From NCBI GenBank assembly GCA_027575805.1, contig JANBPU010000051.1, forward strand, positions 1 through 64,000: DNA of 64,000 nt, given 5' to 3'. The DNA is from Mycoemilia scoparia (lineage: Eukaryota > Kickxellomycota > Kickxellomycetes > Kickxellales > Kickxellaceae). The position numbers and the translations under genes are program-made. How positions within the stretch are numbered: the stretch's first letter is position 1; each line of letters starts with the position of its first letter. Positions 36,023-45,172 of the stretch are shown here, piece by piece. Below the pieces are notes generated by a model. That model was not told the DNA's origin. It did no database searches and saw only the letters and a list, made by a program, of their open reading frames with translations.

Positions 36023-37150
36023 CTATGAATGAGGCAGCAATGTAGCTGCTCTAGGTGCACCTGGCGTTGACGGGGATGCTGAGTGCTGCGTGTAATATGG
36101 GCTCAGCGAGTGTTGCCGAGGCGGTAGTGGAGGCTGCGGGGGATATAAGTTTGGTGTTGCTGGTGCTGGAGGAGGATACATGTTAGGGGCGTACGCTGTT
36201 GAATATCCATATCCATATGTTGGTTGGGGACTGGGTCTTGATGAAAAGAGCCGAGAAATATCGCTGTAAAGCGAATTGGTCATATTGTCTAGTGTCCTCC
36301 TTCCAGCAGGACATGTGCATGGGACATGATTGTTCCTCCATCCTGAATCGTTGCACTTCTTGCATTGCGCATAGTAGACACCTGGATATGAAAGCTGCTG
36401 GTGGGCTACTACAGGGGGGCCTAGTGTTGGCCCATACACATGTGGCTGGTATGATCCGGTTGGGCCAGCATTGAAGCTCAGCGGCTGTGGTGGTTGCGAT
36501 GGCGGTTGGCGCTGTGGGGAATGAGAGTAGTGACCATAGCCGCTGGCTGCTGAATGGGCCGGCTGGCTGAGAGATGGGTGAAGTCCGGATGTTGTACGAG
36601 GTGGGGGGATCGGAATGTTTGACGCTGTAGTGGTACTGCTGTCTCTCCGTGGCGGTAGCTGTGGTGTGTGTGATCTAAACGAGACGCTACTGTTGTTATT
36701 TGTCGGGCTGTATAACTGGTTGGGTCTACTGGAAACATTTTCTGTGCTACCTGGCAAAGGCTCATCGTCATCTAGCTGGATAAGCGGTGCTTCATGCGAA
36801 CTGCTGCCAGAGTTGGCGGCACCAGCAACATCAGCAATATCTTGGGCAGACTGGCTACTATGGAGGCTATTCACCGATTGAGTCCGGCGTGGTGGTAGTA
36901 TTGGTGGTCTTAGGGTGTTTTGGTGGGAAACAGAGCCAGCGGGGATGCTGTTTCTAGGCCGATTGGCATTGTAAAGCTCAGTGTAGTAGCTCTGGGTGGA
37001 GTAGTGACGAGGGTCTGAAGGGTTTACAACCAAATGTGCAGGAGTGACTCGCACTATGGGCGTTCCAGTTCCCGAATCAAGGGTCACTTCCTCTGGGCCG
37101 GGAAATGGAGTGTAATTCGGAGGGTTCTCTGGTGGCGGCGTGGTGTTCAT
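36023..37150 (-). CDS. HUA1-like proline-rich protein with a small zinc-binding motif
   Basis: A single frame of 375 codons starting MNTTPPPENPPNY. It is rich in Pro, Ser and Gln with many PPxY-like or PxxP pieces (PPILPPRRTQS, TPQLPPRRDSS), which suit SH3 or WW partners. Near residue 260 sits a compact cysteine cluster, YYAQCKKCNDSGWRNNHVPC followed by TCP, resembling the CxxCxxSG zinc motif of yeast Hua1 and of type I J-proteins. Yeast Hua1 is linked to actin patches and endocytosis via Rsp5/Sla1 networks. Assignment rests on the cysteine motif and proline-rich context, so it is moderate. Confidence 0.65.
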   Translation of the reverse strand: MNTTPPPENPPNYTPFPGPEEVTLDSGTGTPIVRVTPAHLVVNPSDPRHYSTQSYYTELYNANRPRNSIPAGSVSHQNTLRPPILPPRRTQSVNSLHSSQSAQDIADVAGAANSGSSSHEAPLIQLDDDEPLPGSTENVSSRPNQLYSPTNNNSSVSFRSHTPQLPPRRDSSTTTASNIPIPPPRTTSGLHPSLSQPAHSAASGYGHYSHSPQRQPPSQPPQPLSFNAGPTGSYQPHVYGPTLGPPVVAHQQLSYPGVYYAQCKKCNDSGWRNNHVPCTCPAGRRTLDNMTNSLYSDISRLFSSRPSPQPTYGYGYSTAYAPNMYPPPAPATPNLYPPQPPLPPRQHSLSPYYTQHSASPSTPGAPRAATLLPHS

Positions 37151-37913
37151 GGCAGTGCCAAAGACCTGACACTAAGCGAGAATATGTATAAAAATGCAGA
37201 AAAGTTGGAAAGAAAAGAAGAGGGCATCAAAAAGCGGCTGGACTCTAGAAAGAGAAGATGTGAGAGATCACCACTTTGCTTGGCTCTCTCACACACTTAT
37301 TGTTCACAGGCCTTTGAGGCCAATCAACTCGTTTCCGAAAACCAACTGCCAAATCTACATGAGTTGCCAAGGATTACTAAAGCTGAGAATTTTCCTGGCT
37401 GGCGGGGATCTTGTGGGCTCCTTTGGGCTGGCGTGACTTCGCATTGGAATAATTCTGCTTGACTGTGTGATTATAGGTATGGTGCTGCGCATGCCATTAG
37501 GCTTGGCTCTGGGAGGCGCCTCCTATTATAAAATAAGAGCGTTTTAGGCTTATATTCTCGAGTCTCAATGGTGGCTTTAGTAAATAGAGCAAGAAGCATA
37601 TAAAAAAGAAAAATTGGCTGTTCAATATATCAACTAATTGATCAATGAAAGAGTGTATAGGCTTTACTTTATTAGAAAATCATGCAACATCGCCAATTTT
37701 AGTTGTTTTATACGCAGAAAAGGCGTCTGAGAAATCAGCACGAATGGGTCCTGAGATACAAAGTTAAATGGAAAGAAATACACATGTATAACAGAAAAGG
37801 CTATGAGGTTGTTTAATTTTGGAGACCGCTGTGTCTGATGTGCCTGCATCTACTCTCTTTTTCTCTCAACTCATCGATCGACCCAGCCAGGCTATATAGC
37901 TGTTACTACCACT
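37151..37913. other. Intergenic region upstream of the HUA1-like gene
   Basis: 763 bases between the start of the HUA1-like gene and the 3' end of ISD11, both on the minus strand. A plus-strand frame crosses it but shows no protein-like conservation. Nothing further recognised. Confidence 0.4.
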
Positions 37914-38192
37914 TTAACGGCGTGCTGAATACTGTGGGGTGTTCTCGATGATAACTTTGTTCATTGAGAACATGCCATTGATGGCTCCTTGGCGCTGGGC
38001 TATTTGCAGTTGTCTATTTCCCTCTTTCAGTAGCTCCTGGATCTTTTCGGAATCAGAGACGTTCTTGTTTTCCCGAAATGCGTCGCGGGACCTCCGGTAA
38101 ACATATTCGCGGAAGTTGTAGGTCTTGAAAAGTCTCGAGCTACGAAGCAAATTTCTATATAGGGTTAGGGCCTCAGTACGGTAAAGAGACAT
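37914..38192 (-). CDS. ISD11: ISD11 (LYRM4), LYR-motif partner of cysteine desulfurase
   Basis: Uninterrupted 92-aa frame from the ATG at 38192 (MSLYRTEALTLYRNLLRSSR); an upstream in-frame extension to 38315 is hydrophobic low-complexity and not expected. The LYR tripeptide is followed by the family pattern FKTYNFREYVYRRSRDAFREN and a terminal helix. Length and the NFREY/RDAFREN block match Isd11, the mitochondrial matrix adaptor that holds Nfs1 with acyl carrier protein for iron-sulphur cluster assembly. The start codon choice fixes the LYR near the N-terminus as in all homologues. Confidence 0.92.
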   Translation of the reverse strand: MSLYRTEALTLYRNLLRSSRLFKTYNFREYVYRRSRDAFRENKNVSDSEKIQELLKEGNRQLQIAQRQGAINGMFSMNKVIIENTPQYSARR

Positions 38193-38566
38193 TATATAAT
38201 ATTGTAGACTATTATGTATCCGCAGATTTTGTAAAAGTATTGAAGATGATGATGATGATAATAATAATAATAATACCAAAAATACCAGTGAAAGAAAGAT
38301 TGTTGCTGACCACAAGATAAACTTGAGTAATTTTGCAAGCGTTATATTAGTGTCTCATTAAAATCGCGAGCTTGGCCTCGCGCCAATTTTCCTGATCAGC
38401 TGGTCTGATTAACGGCATATCCTCCCATAACGAGTACTGTGTGCCATAGAAACCCCAAATATGCCGTTCGCATCTTTATCTGTATGACCGATACATCTGA
38501 CAACGAAATATTAATCCTTTATATGCAAGTATTGGAAATATCGCATGCTTGATCTGGAACTACAAA
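38193..38566. promoter_or_regulatory. Divergent promoter, ISD11 / MON1
   Basis: 374 bases between two divergent start codons; an ATA/ATG microsatellite lies at about 38245-38275. No specific regulatory site recognised. Confidence 0.5.
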
Positions 38567-40833
38567 ATGTCAGAAAATGGTTCAAAAGCAAAATCCCATG
38601 GTATTGATGGTGATTCGGCCAGTAGCAGACCTCAGGGAGATCCACATACCACCAGTCCAGCAAGAGTTATTGGTGAGCCATCTAAGATTAAAGACACCAG
38701 CAAGCGACGACGGAGCAATTTTCCTGAAGGTAGGAATCTCTCTGAAACTGGATGAAGATTCCAGTCCTTTGAATGACTCATAATTCCTTATAGCAATAAT
38801 ATATATGCATACATTTATTTATGATATAGAGATAAATGATGCTAGATGGAAAAGCAGAGACAGACACTTCTTTATATTAAGTAGTGCAGGAAAACCCATT
38901 TATAGCCGGTAAGTACCTGCTGATATGCCCGTGTGCACACACTTAGATATTAATACCGATTTTCTCTTGAATTGTGGCAACAGATACGGTGACGAAGTTA
39001 AGCTGTCTTCATTGATGGCTTCTATGCAAGGAATAATATCGCTATTTGCAGACGTCGAAGATAGTATAAGGTAAATGTTATTTGATATGCAACTCTAAAC
39101 ACAAAGCTCATCTCAATAACCCAATAAATGAATTTATGTAGATCAACAAGTTTCGGCGACCACAAGATCGTATTTCTTCTCAAAGACAATCTGTACTTTA
39201 TTGCTGCTTCAAGAGTCGACAATTCTGAGATAGTGGTAAATGTTCCTATCCTTATAAATACGCGAAGCAGATAAAACTTTATAGGATGAAGGATAGAAAA
39301 GAAATGTATTGACCGGATTATATTGAAAATAGATTCGTGAGCAACTGAACTATATGTATTATCAGATTGTAAGCATTATCAATAATACCAACCTTCGGGC
39401 AATATTTGGTGAAAGACCTAATGCTGATCTCCGACGATATCTCGAAGGTATGTATAAACAAAGCTTTGACATCTGTGAAGTTTTTTTGTTTAACCTTTTC
39501 TTGTTTTGTAAATTAGGATCCGAGCACGTTCTGGACCATCTGGTCGACTGCTTAGACACTGATCTGTGCTTCAGCCTGGGCTCTCTTGATGTTATGAATG
39601 TCAAGTACAGCCTCAGAGAGCACATCGGAAAGACGTTGCTTGAGAAAAGGCCAAAGGTTTGTTATCAAGGTAGCTTGTTTTGTATAAATCATTGGCTTTG
39701 ATCCAATGACTAATTGTCAAATCTACCATATTTGCTGTGTTATTACAGGGATTACTATACGCAATTGTGGCTTCAGGAATGAAACTCATAACCATTTTGA
39801 GACCTCGGAAACATAGTTTACACCCAATTGGTAATGCGGATACATCATGCCAAGCAGTGCTTTCATCTGTATGATAGAATGTCGCTTTTTCATGAAATTA
39901 ACAGGAAGCCTTTATAAATGGTCGTGTTATAGATCTCCACTTGATATTTAGCATGGTTAATTCATCTCGGACATTCAATGCTCCAGAAACATGTGTGCCT
40001 ATATGCCTGCCTCGATTTAACGATAAAAGGTTCCTAAATGTCTATGTTAGCTTCATTGTACCAAAAGTTGCACTAATCCTTGTATATCCAGCGAGAGATT
40101 CGTTCCAGATAATGTCAGAGTACAGAAATAACGTGACTGAGGTAATAATCTATAACAACTTGTAAATTTTGTTTTGATGTGTCGTCATTTGTATAACTTC
40201 TCTTAACAATATTTTTGTCATTTAAAGCGGCTCAAGACCGATGGGTCTATGCAAAGACTTTCCGATCTGGCTAGTATACCACCACTCAGTCCAGATCAGA
40301 TGGAAATCCCTGGACTGCTACAATTTTATTACAAGTCTAAAGAGCACGTACAACACATCCGAACTGACTTTTCAGCATCTGTTAGCGAGGAATCCCAAGA
40401 AAGGCAAGCATATACATATTTCTTGCCATTAAGCTTGTTTATGAGACTCCATGTGAAACCTTATTTAATGCTGTTTGGAATCCACGTAGAATTACAAGGT
40501 GTTACAGAAACATCCGTGTAATGATGTTAAGCACTGCACTTGAGCCCCACAAGATCTGCCATCAGGTCAACGAAGAGGAAGTCATATTAGGTTGGGTATG
40601 TAAAGTCTTTATATTAGTAATAAAAAGCGAGCTGCATTATACATCATTTGGCTTATCTAGATACAATCCTTTCTTCTTTGTAATTATATTAGAACACGTC
40701 TGCCTTCGAACTCTATGCTGCATTTTCGCCTAATACCGACACTAAGTCAATAACAAATGGTGCCAACTCAATAATTCAATGGATTCGCAGGGAACGGGAT
40801 CAACTATTTGTAATCCACTCTCCATCATTTTAA
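38567..40833 (+). CDS. MON1: MON1, subunit of the Mon1-Ccz1 Rab7 exchange factor
   Basis: Eleven exons: 38567-38729, 38830-38908, 38984-39070, 39142-39235, 39333-39447, 39517-39656, 39749-39830, 39933-40141, 40228-40403, 40499-40595 and 40693-40833; 460 aa. The first longin block is RDRHFFILSSAGKPIYSRYG; later come VFLLKDNLYFIAASR, DLRRYLEGSEHVLDHLVDC, GLLYAIVASGMKLITILRPRK and the C-terminal EVILGWNTSAFELYAAFSP ... IIQWIRRERDQLF, in family order. Mon1 with Ccz1 activates Ypt7/Rab7 on late endosomes. Intron 9 (40404-40498) has a GC donor (AAAG|GCAAGC); reading through gives a frame unlike Mon1 that stops at about 40521. The N-terminus is shorter than in animals. Confidence 0.93.
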
Positions 40834-41271
40834 TATGGTCTCTATCTTACTATTCATAATTTTGGTAGCCACCAATGTAAAGTTACATCAAATTCACTAA
40901 AAAAGAAGCTTAACCAAGTTGAGCTTTTTTGTCTGTGCCTAACGTGTTTGATAAAACGCTCATGTGGATATATTAAATTAGTTAAAGCATGCACAAAGCT
41001 GCCATCCAAAAAACAATTATAGTTTTTTGCTATGCATCATCGCCACTACTGACTTGGATTATCAAAAGGCCCACATTGCCTCTAAAGGGCTACTGATTGG
41101 GCCTTGTGTCATCTATGTGGCCTCATCGGTGGAAGAAGTCCCACAAGAAGGGAAGCATGCGTTTGCTCCAAAAACTTTGATTGATTTCTTGACTCAAGTT
41201 TTTCCACATTTCAGCTTTCAATAATAATATTAGTATCTTTCTCCTATTACATTTGTGCCTCGAATTTTAAA
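40834..41271. other. Intergenic region
   Basis: 438 A+T-rich bases between MON1 and the kinase gene. A 65-codon frame (41027-41224) is present but has no recognisable domain and is not called. Confidence 0.4.
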
Positions 41272-42784
41272 ATGGAGAAATACCAGGTAAATGCTCAGGA
41301 ATTTAAAATTATGCGCACCTGGTCACAACCTATGGCTGATTAATATATATACACACACGCATGTGTACGCTGATTACAGGAGTCAAGATATATTGAAATT
41401 AACTTGCATGTTGTTTGTTGCTTGCTGATAGAAAATAGAGAAATTGGGCGAAGGTAAGCGAGAGAGCAAGAAAAGAACAACCCTTATGTCGCCACCACCA
41501 CCATAAATAAACATATGGATCATATTTTTTGAAGTGTATCTTTTGGTGGCCACCATTTATTAGCAAATTGCCGCCCTTCAAAAATAACTACCCATATGGC
41601 TACTATTTCTTGACAACACCAGCTAATTTTGAATTTAATATGACAGGCACGTATGGAATTGTGTACAAAGCACAGGTCAGAGAAACGAAAGAGTTTGTTG
41701 CCTTGAAGCGTATCAGACTTGATAATGAAGAGGAAGGCGTCCCTTGTACTGCAATTCGTGAAATCTCTTTACTAAAGGAGTTAAAGCACCCAAATATCCT
41801 TGGTCTATATGATGTACTCCATACAGAGAAAAAGCTGACGCTAGTTTTTGAATACCTGGACTCTGACTTGAAAAAGTTCCTAGATGCCTATGGAGGACAG
41901 CTGGAATCCATTACAATAAAGGTAAGAACTATAAAATATATGGGGTTGCTTGAAATAAAGCTTATTTTATTTTATGCTAGTAGCAGACGGAACGCCTGGA
42001 GCAGCTAAAAGAAGGCACAAATGCTTTAATACTCTTTGATGGATCTTTTTATTAGAAACTCATGTACCAGCTTCTATGCGGTGTTGATTTTTGTCACCAG
42101 AATCGAGTTTTGCATCGTGATATTAAGCCACAAAACCTTCTAATCAACAAGAAAGGAGAGCTGAAGATAGGAGATTTTGGATTAGCCAGAGCCTTTGGCA
42201 TTCCAGTTCGATCTTATTCGCATGAGGTTGTAACGCTCTGGTATCGCCCTCCAGATGTCTTGCTTGGATCAAGCCAGTACGATACATCTGTTGACATATG
42301 GTCTGTTGGATGCGTATTTGCTGAAACTGCCACCGGCCAACCACTCTTCCCGGGCTCTTCTGTAACAAACCAGCTCCAGTGGATATTTGGCAAGATGGGA
42401 TCTCCAATTGATGAGGGTATTCCTGATACTCCTAATGGCGTACCTGTAAGCAAAGAAGGCTTTGAAATACCGACAACCACCTACTACCGCTACTGGCCTG
42501 GCTTTACTAAGCAATTCGAATGCCCGCCCAAGATGACAAACTATCCAGGAGAAGGACTGGACCGATTCTTGCCAAAGATTGATCTTGACGGAGTTGATCT
42601 GCTCCAGAAAATGCTAATATGTGATCCGAAGCGTCGTATATCAGCCTCACAAGCACTTAAGCGTAAGTTTTATCACTATTGCAACAAAATCTTTAGATCT
42701 TCAGAGATAAGCCTGCTAATGCCATTTAAATGTCCGTAAATTTGTATAGATCCGTACTTTAGCGACGATGGCCTAGGATGCTGA
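41272..42784 (+). CDS. CDK5/PHO85-class cyclin-dependent kinase with PCTAIRE helix
   Basis: Five exons: 41272-41286, 41432-41453, 41647-41921, 42056-42662 and 42750-42784; 317 aa. Protein begins [20 protein letters not shown] (glycine loop), then [20 protein letters not shown] with RE next, so the cyclin-binding helix reads PCTAIRE. The catalytic loop is [17 protein letters not shown] is in [12 protein letters not shown], and the activation segment is [20 protein letters not shown], with Ser where CDK1 has the CAK-target Thr. These features place it with CDK5/Pho85. After GSPID there is a longer loop than in CDK5 (about 10-15 extra residues). Intron 2 contains a copy of the dispersed palindromic element. 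Pho85 class kinases act in nutrient and cell-cycle signalling; the exact orthologue is uncertain. Confidence 0.92.
41512..41599. repeat. Palindromic element inside the kinase intron
   Basis: A short copy (about 88 bases) with left arm CATATGGATCATATTTTTTG and right arm CCGCCCTTCAAAAATAACTA, ending CCCATATGG. It occupies nearly half of the 193-base second intron and lies between the donor (41454) and the acceptor (41646). Confidence 0.7.
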
Positions 42785-43059
42785 GAACAAAGGTTTGGCA
42801 AAAGTCATACGAATCTGATTTGATACTACACACTATCCACATACTATCAAAAGCATTTAATTTTTGGTTCTATTTTTAAATTCTAAATAATGTATATTTA
42901 TTACTTGGATACTATATGATATTTGTTATTTGCATTATTGCTATTATCTCAAGGAATGACCTATATAGAACATCCAATATTGATATGTTTCCGCGAAACT
43001 AGAATAAATTGCAATGATACTGATCTTCGGGCACTTATAACCATAACGTAACATTGTCG

Positions 43060-44193
43060 CTATTGAAAGGTGCCCCTGACCACCATGTCCTTCCCATAGA
43101 CCGCCCATGTTGGATTATCTAGTCTGGCAATGACATCTGTTTGTCCGCTTTCGAGATGCAGACTTTTGCCACAGTCACCAACCCATACAGGTGAAATTGT
43201 TACTACGCACTCGTCTACGAGTCTTTTGGACCCCTGCTTAGAGCCCTCCAATGTCTGCAAAAAGGACGATATAACACTAGTTCCTCCTTCCACCATCAGC
43301 CTTTTGATGTTGTGCTGGTGCAATGTTTGCAAAATATGCTCCAGACTTGGTCTCCCAGTAGTGGGCGAAATATGTCCCTTCGAGATTTCTATCACCTTTG
43401 CACCCATTCTTTCTAGTGCCTACATTTAGATATCCAGTAGTCAAATTTAACCTAACATATTCAGTAGTTTGGGAATATTGCTATACATATCAGATATGGC
43501 TGGCTTGAATGTGATACTTGCCTGTCTCTTTGCCATATCATACTGGCCCTGAAGTGCAATCAACCAGGGAAGTTTCGGCGAAGGGATACCTTCACCATAC
43601 TTCGGAATCTCCGGGTTTAACAGCCTTCTATCAAGAGGGATGCGTAATTTCGAATCTAAAACAATAGGCTGAGGGTTCTCGTAAGAAGGCAGCTGGTGGG
43701 CCTTCTCACAAACTTTTAGACGAGCTACATGTGAGATGTTTTAGAGTGGCGTTGTTCAGTATTATCTTGTACAACACACATGCATGAGATTAACAACTTT
43801 ATGACCACCCGCTGGAACAAACAAGTTTGGACCAAAAAACATACCAGTTAGCCGTGGGTTGTCATTAATAACAGTGTTGATTCCAACAAGAATCCCATCA
43901 TGGTTGCTTCTAAGCCTTAGAGTGTAGAAGAATAGAAAACGATGAGTGATCGGCATGTTTGTGGTAGCTAAAGTTTGTTTCTCCAGCAATGATCGTTGTT
44001 TCATTGTCATTTAGCCGAGAGCCAGCACTAGCATTATTACTTACCTATGTGTCATTCCATAAGATTCACTTCCGCTCAACAGAAGCTGATATCCTTCAAC
44101 ACCAAGTTTGCCATCCAGACTCTGTGCATAAGTGAGAGTAACATATGGTCTGGCAAGGCTGTCTTCCTGGGCATTTTGAGCATTGTCGCACAT
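43060..44193 (-). CDS. RIB7: RIB7-type diaminohydroxyphosphoribosylaminopyrimidine reductase (riboflavin pathway)
   Basis: Four exons: 44045-44193, 43845-43915, 43522-43724 and 43060-43419; 260 aa. Order of motifs: RPYVTLTYAQSLDGKLGV, then THRLRSNHDGILVGINTVINDNPRLTG (the RibD-C/dihydrofolate-reductase-like signature), PQPIVLDSKLRIPL, and IKRLMVEGGTSVISSFL near the C-terminus. This is the NADPH-dependent enzyme that reduces the ribosyl side chain to ribityl in fungal riboflavin synthesis. Intron 3 (43420-43521) is best read with a GC donor (ACAG|GCAAGT), giving MAKRQALERMGAKV. A GT donor four bases further with an acceptor after CACTAG (43409) is also in frame and would give RQAKRMGAKV. The protein is of normal length either way. 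Confidence 0.9.
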
Positions 44194-45172
44194 CTTTGAT
44201 TATCTACTAGATGATATCTTTCCACCAAAGTATGTTCCAGCTTGAAAGAGTGTATGCAAATCCTAGAACCATGTTGATACATCCCAACAATGCTTTGAAT
44301 AGGCATTTGTTATGGGTATCTGCTTTTCAAAAACAGCTAGAATGCAGCCTTTGCTGACAATCTGACAAAGCGGGCTTTGAGTAACATGCATAAGGCTAGA
44401 AGTCACAAAGTATTGAACAAAAAAGCGTTTACTATATATATGCTGTATTTTATCCAGAGTGTTGTTAAGCAGCAGTATTGGCTGCTGGACAACTATGTTT
44501 GTAGTTGAGCTACAAATGAACTGAACCAAGAGCCATTGAAAATTCAAACTTGCTCTTATATTTATTCAAAATATGGGTAGTTATTTTTGGTGGGTGACCA
44601 TCTACTAACAAATGAGTGATCACAGTCTATTAGCAAATGACCACACTTCAAATATAGCCACCCATATCCAGTATTTACCAATGCTCCGGAGTAATTATAT
44701 GGCAAGTTCTCTACCAAAAGGGAACAGAACAGACAGGTACCTTCACACATTCCCTGAAAATAAGCCCATACCCCATATTTTTTAGCTGGTGTCTCAGTGA
44801 TGATTGGCTGGTATCCAAGGAAATATCCTAGTACCACCCTTTTAGAGGCGACTACTCTGCCATATATAAGCCAACCTGCATCCCAAGTAAGATGGAGATG
44901 TTTTATTGTTGAGGGTCAAATATCATGTTACAAGAAAGCTACGCAAAATGATATTAAAAAGTACTTGAAATAAGAAATACGAAGAGACTTTTGGCCAAAA
45001 TATTTGGGAGAAAAAAGAGGAAGATATGTATGAAAGAAAAATGTATGGGTGCTGAAGTAAATAATAATAGTAATATGCAAAAGAAAAGCATTGTAAGTGG
45101 TAGTAGTATAGTTTCAGACTTGTATAATGGGGTTGTTGTTTGGTGTCGACAAAGCGTTGTATGGGGCTACTA
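44194..45172. repeat. Intergenic repeats: palindromic element within a second repeat family
   Basis: Two blocks, about 44440-44560 (TTATCCAGAGTGTTGTTAAG ... CTTGCTCTTATATTTATT) and about 44775-44860 (TTTTTTAGCTGGTGTCTCAG ... ATCCTAGTACCACCCTTTTA), match blocks at 53430-53560 and 53345-53425, but in the opposite order. A palindromic element (about 44571-44669) sits between them. The rest holds no gene. Confidence 0.6.

Noticed and set aside
40404..40433. A 30-base GC-AG intron in MON1 ending at CCATTAAG
   Set aside because: Too short, and the resulting peptide does not resemble Mon1; the 95-base version fits better.
41027..41224. 65-codon frame between MON1 and the kinase
   Set aside because: No domain, no neighbouring exon that continues it, and no conserved features.
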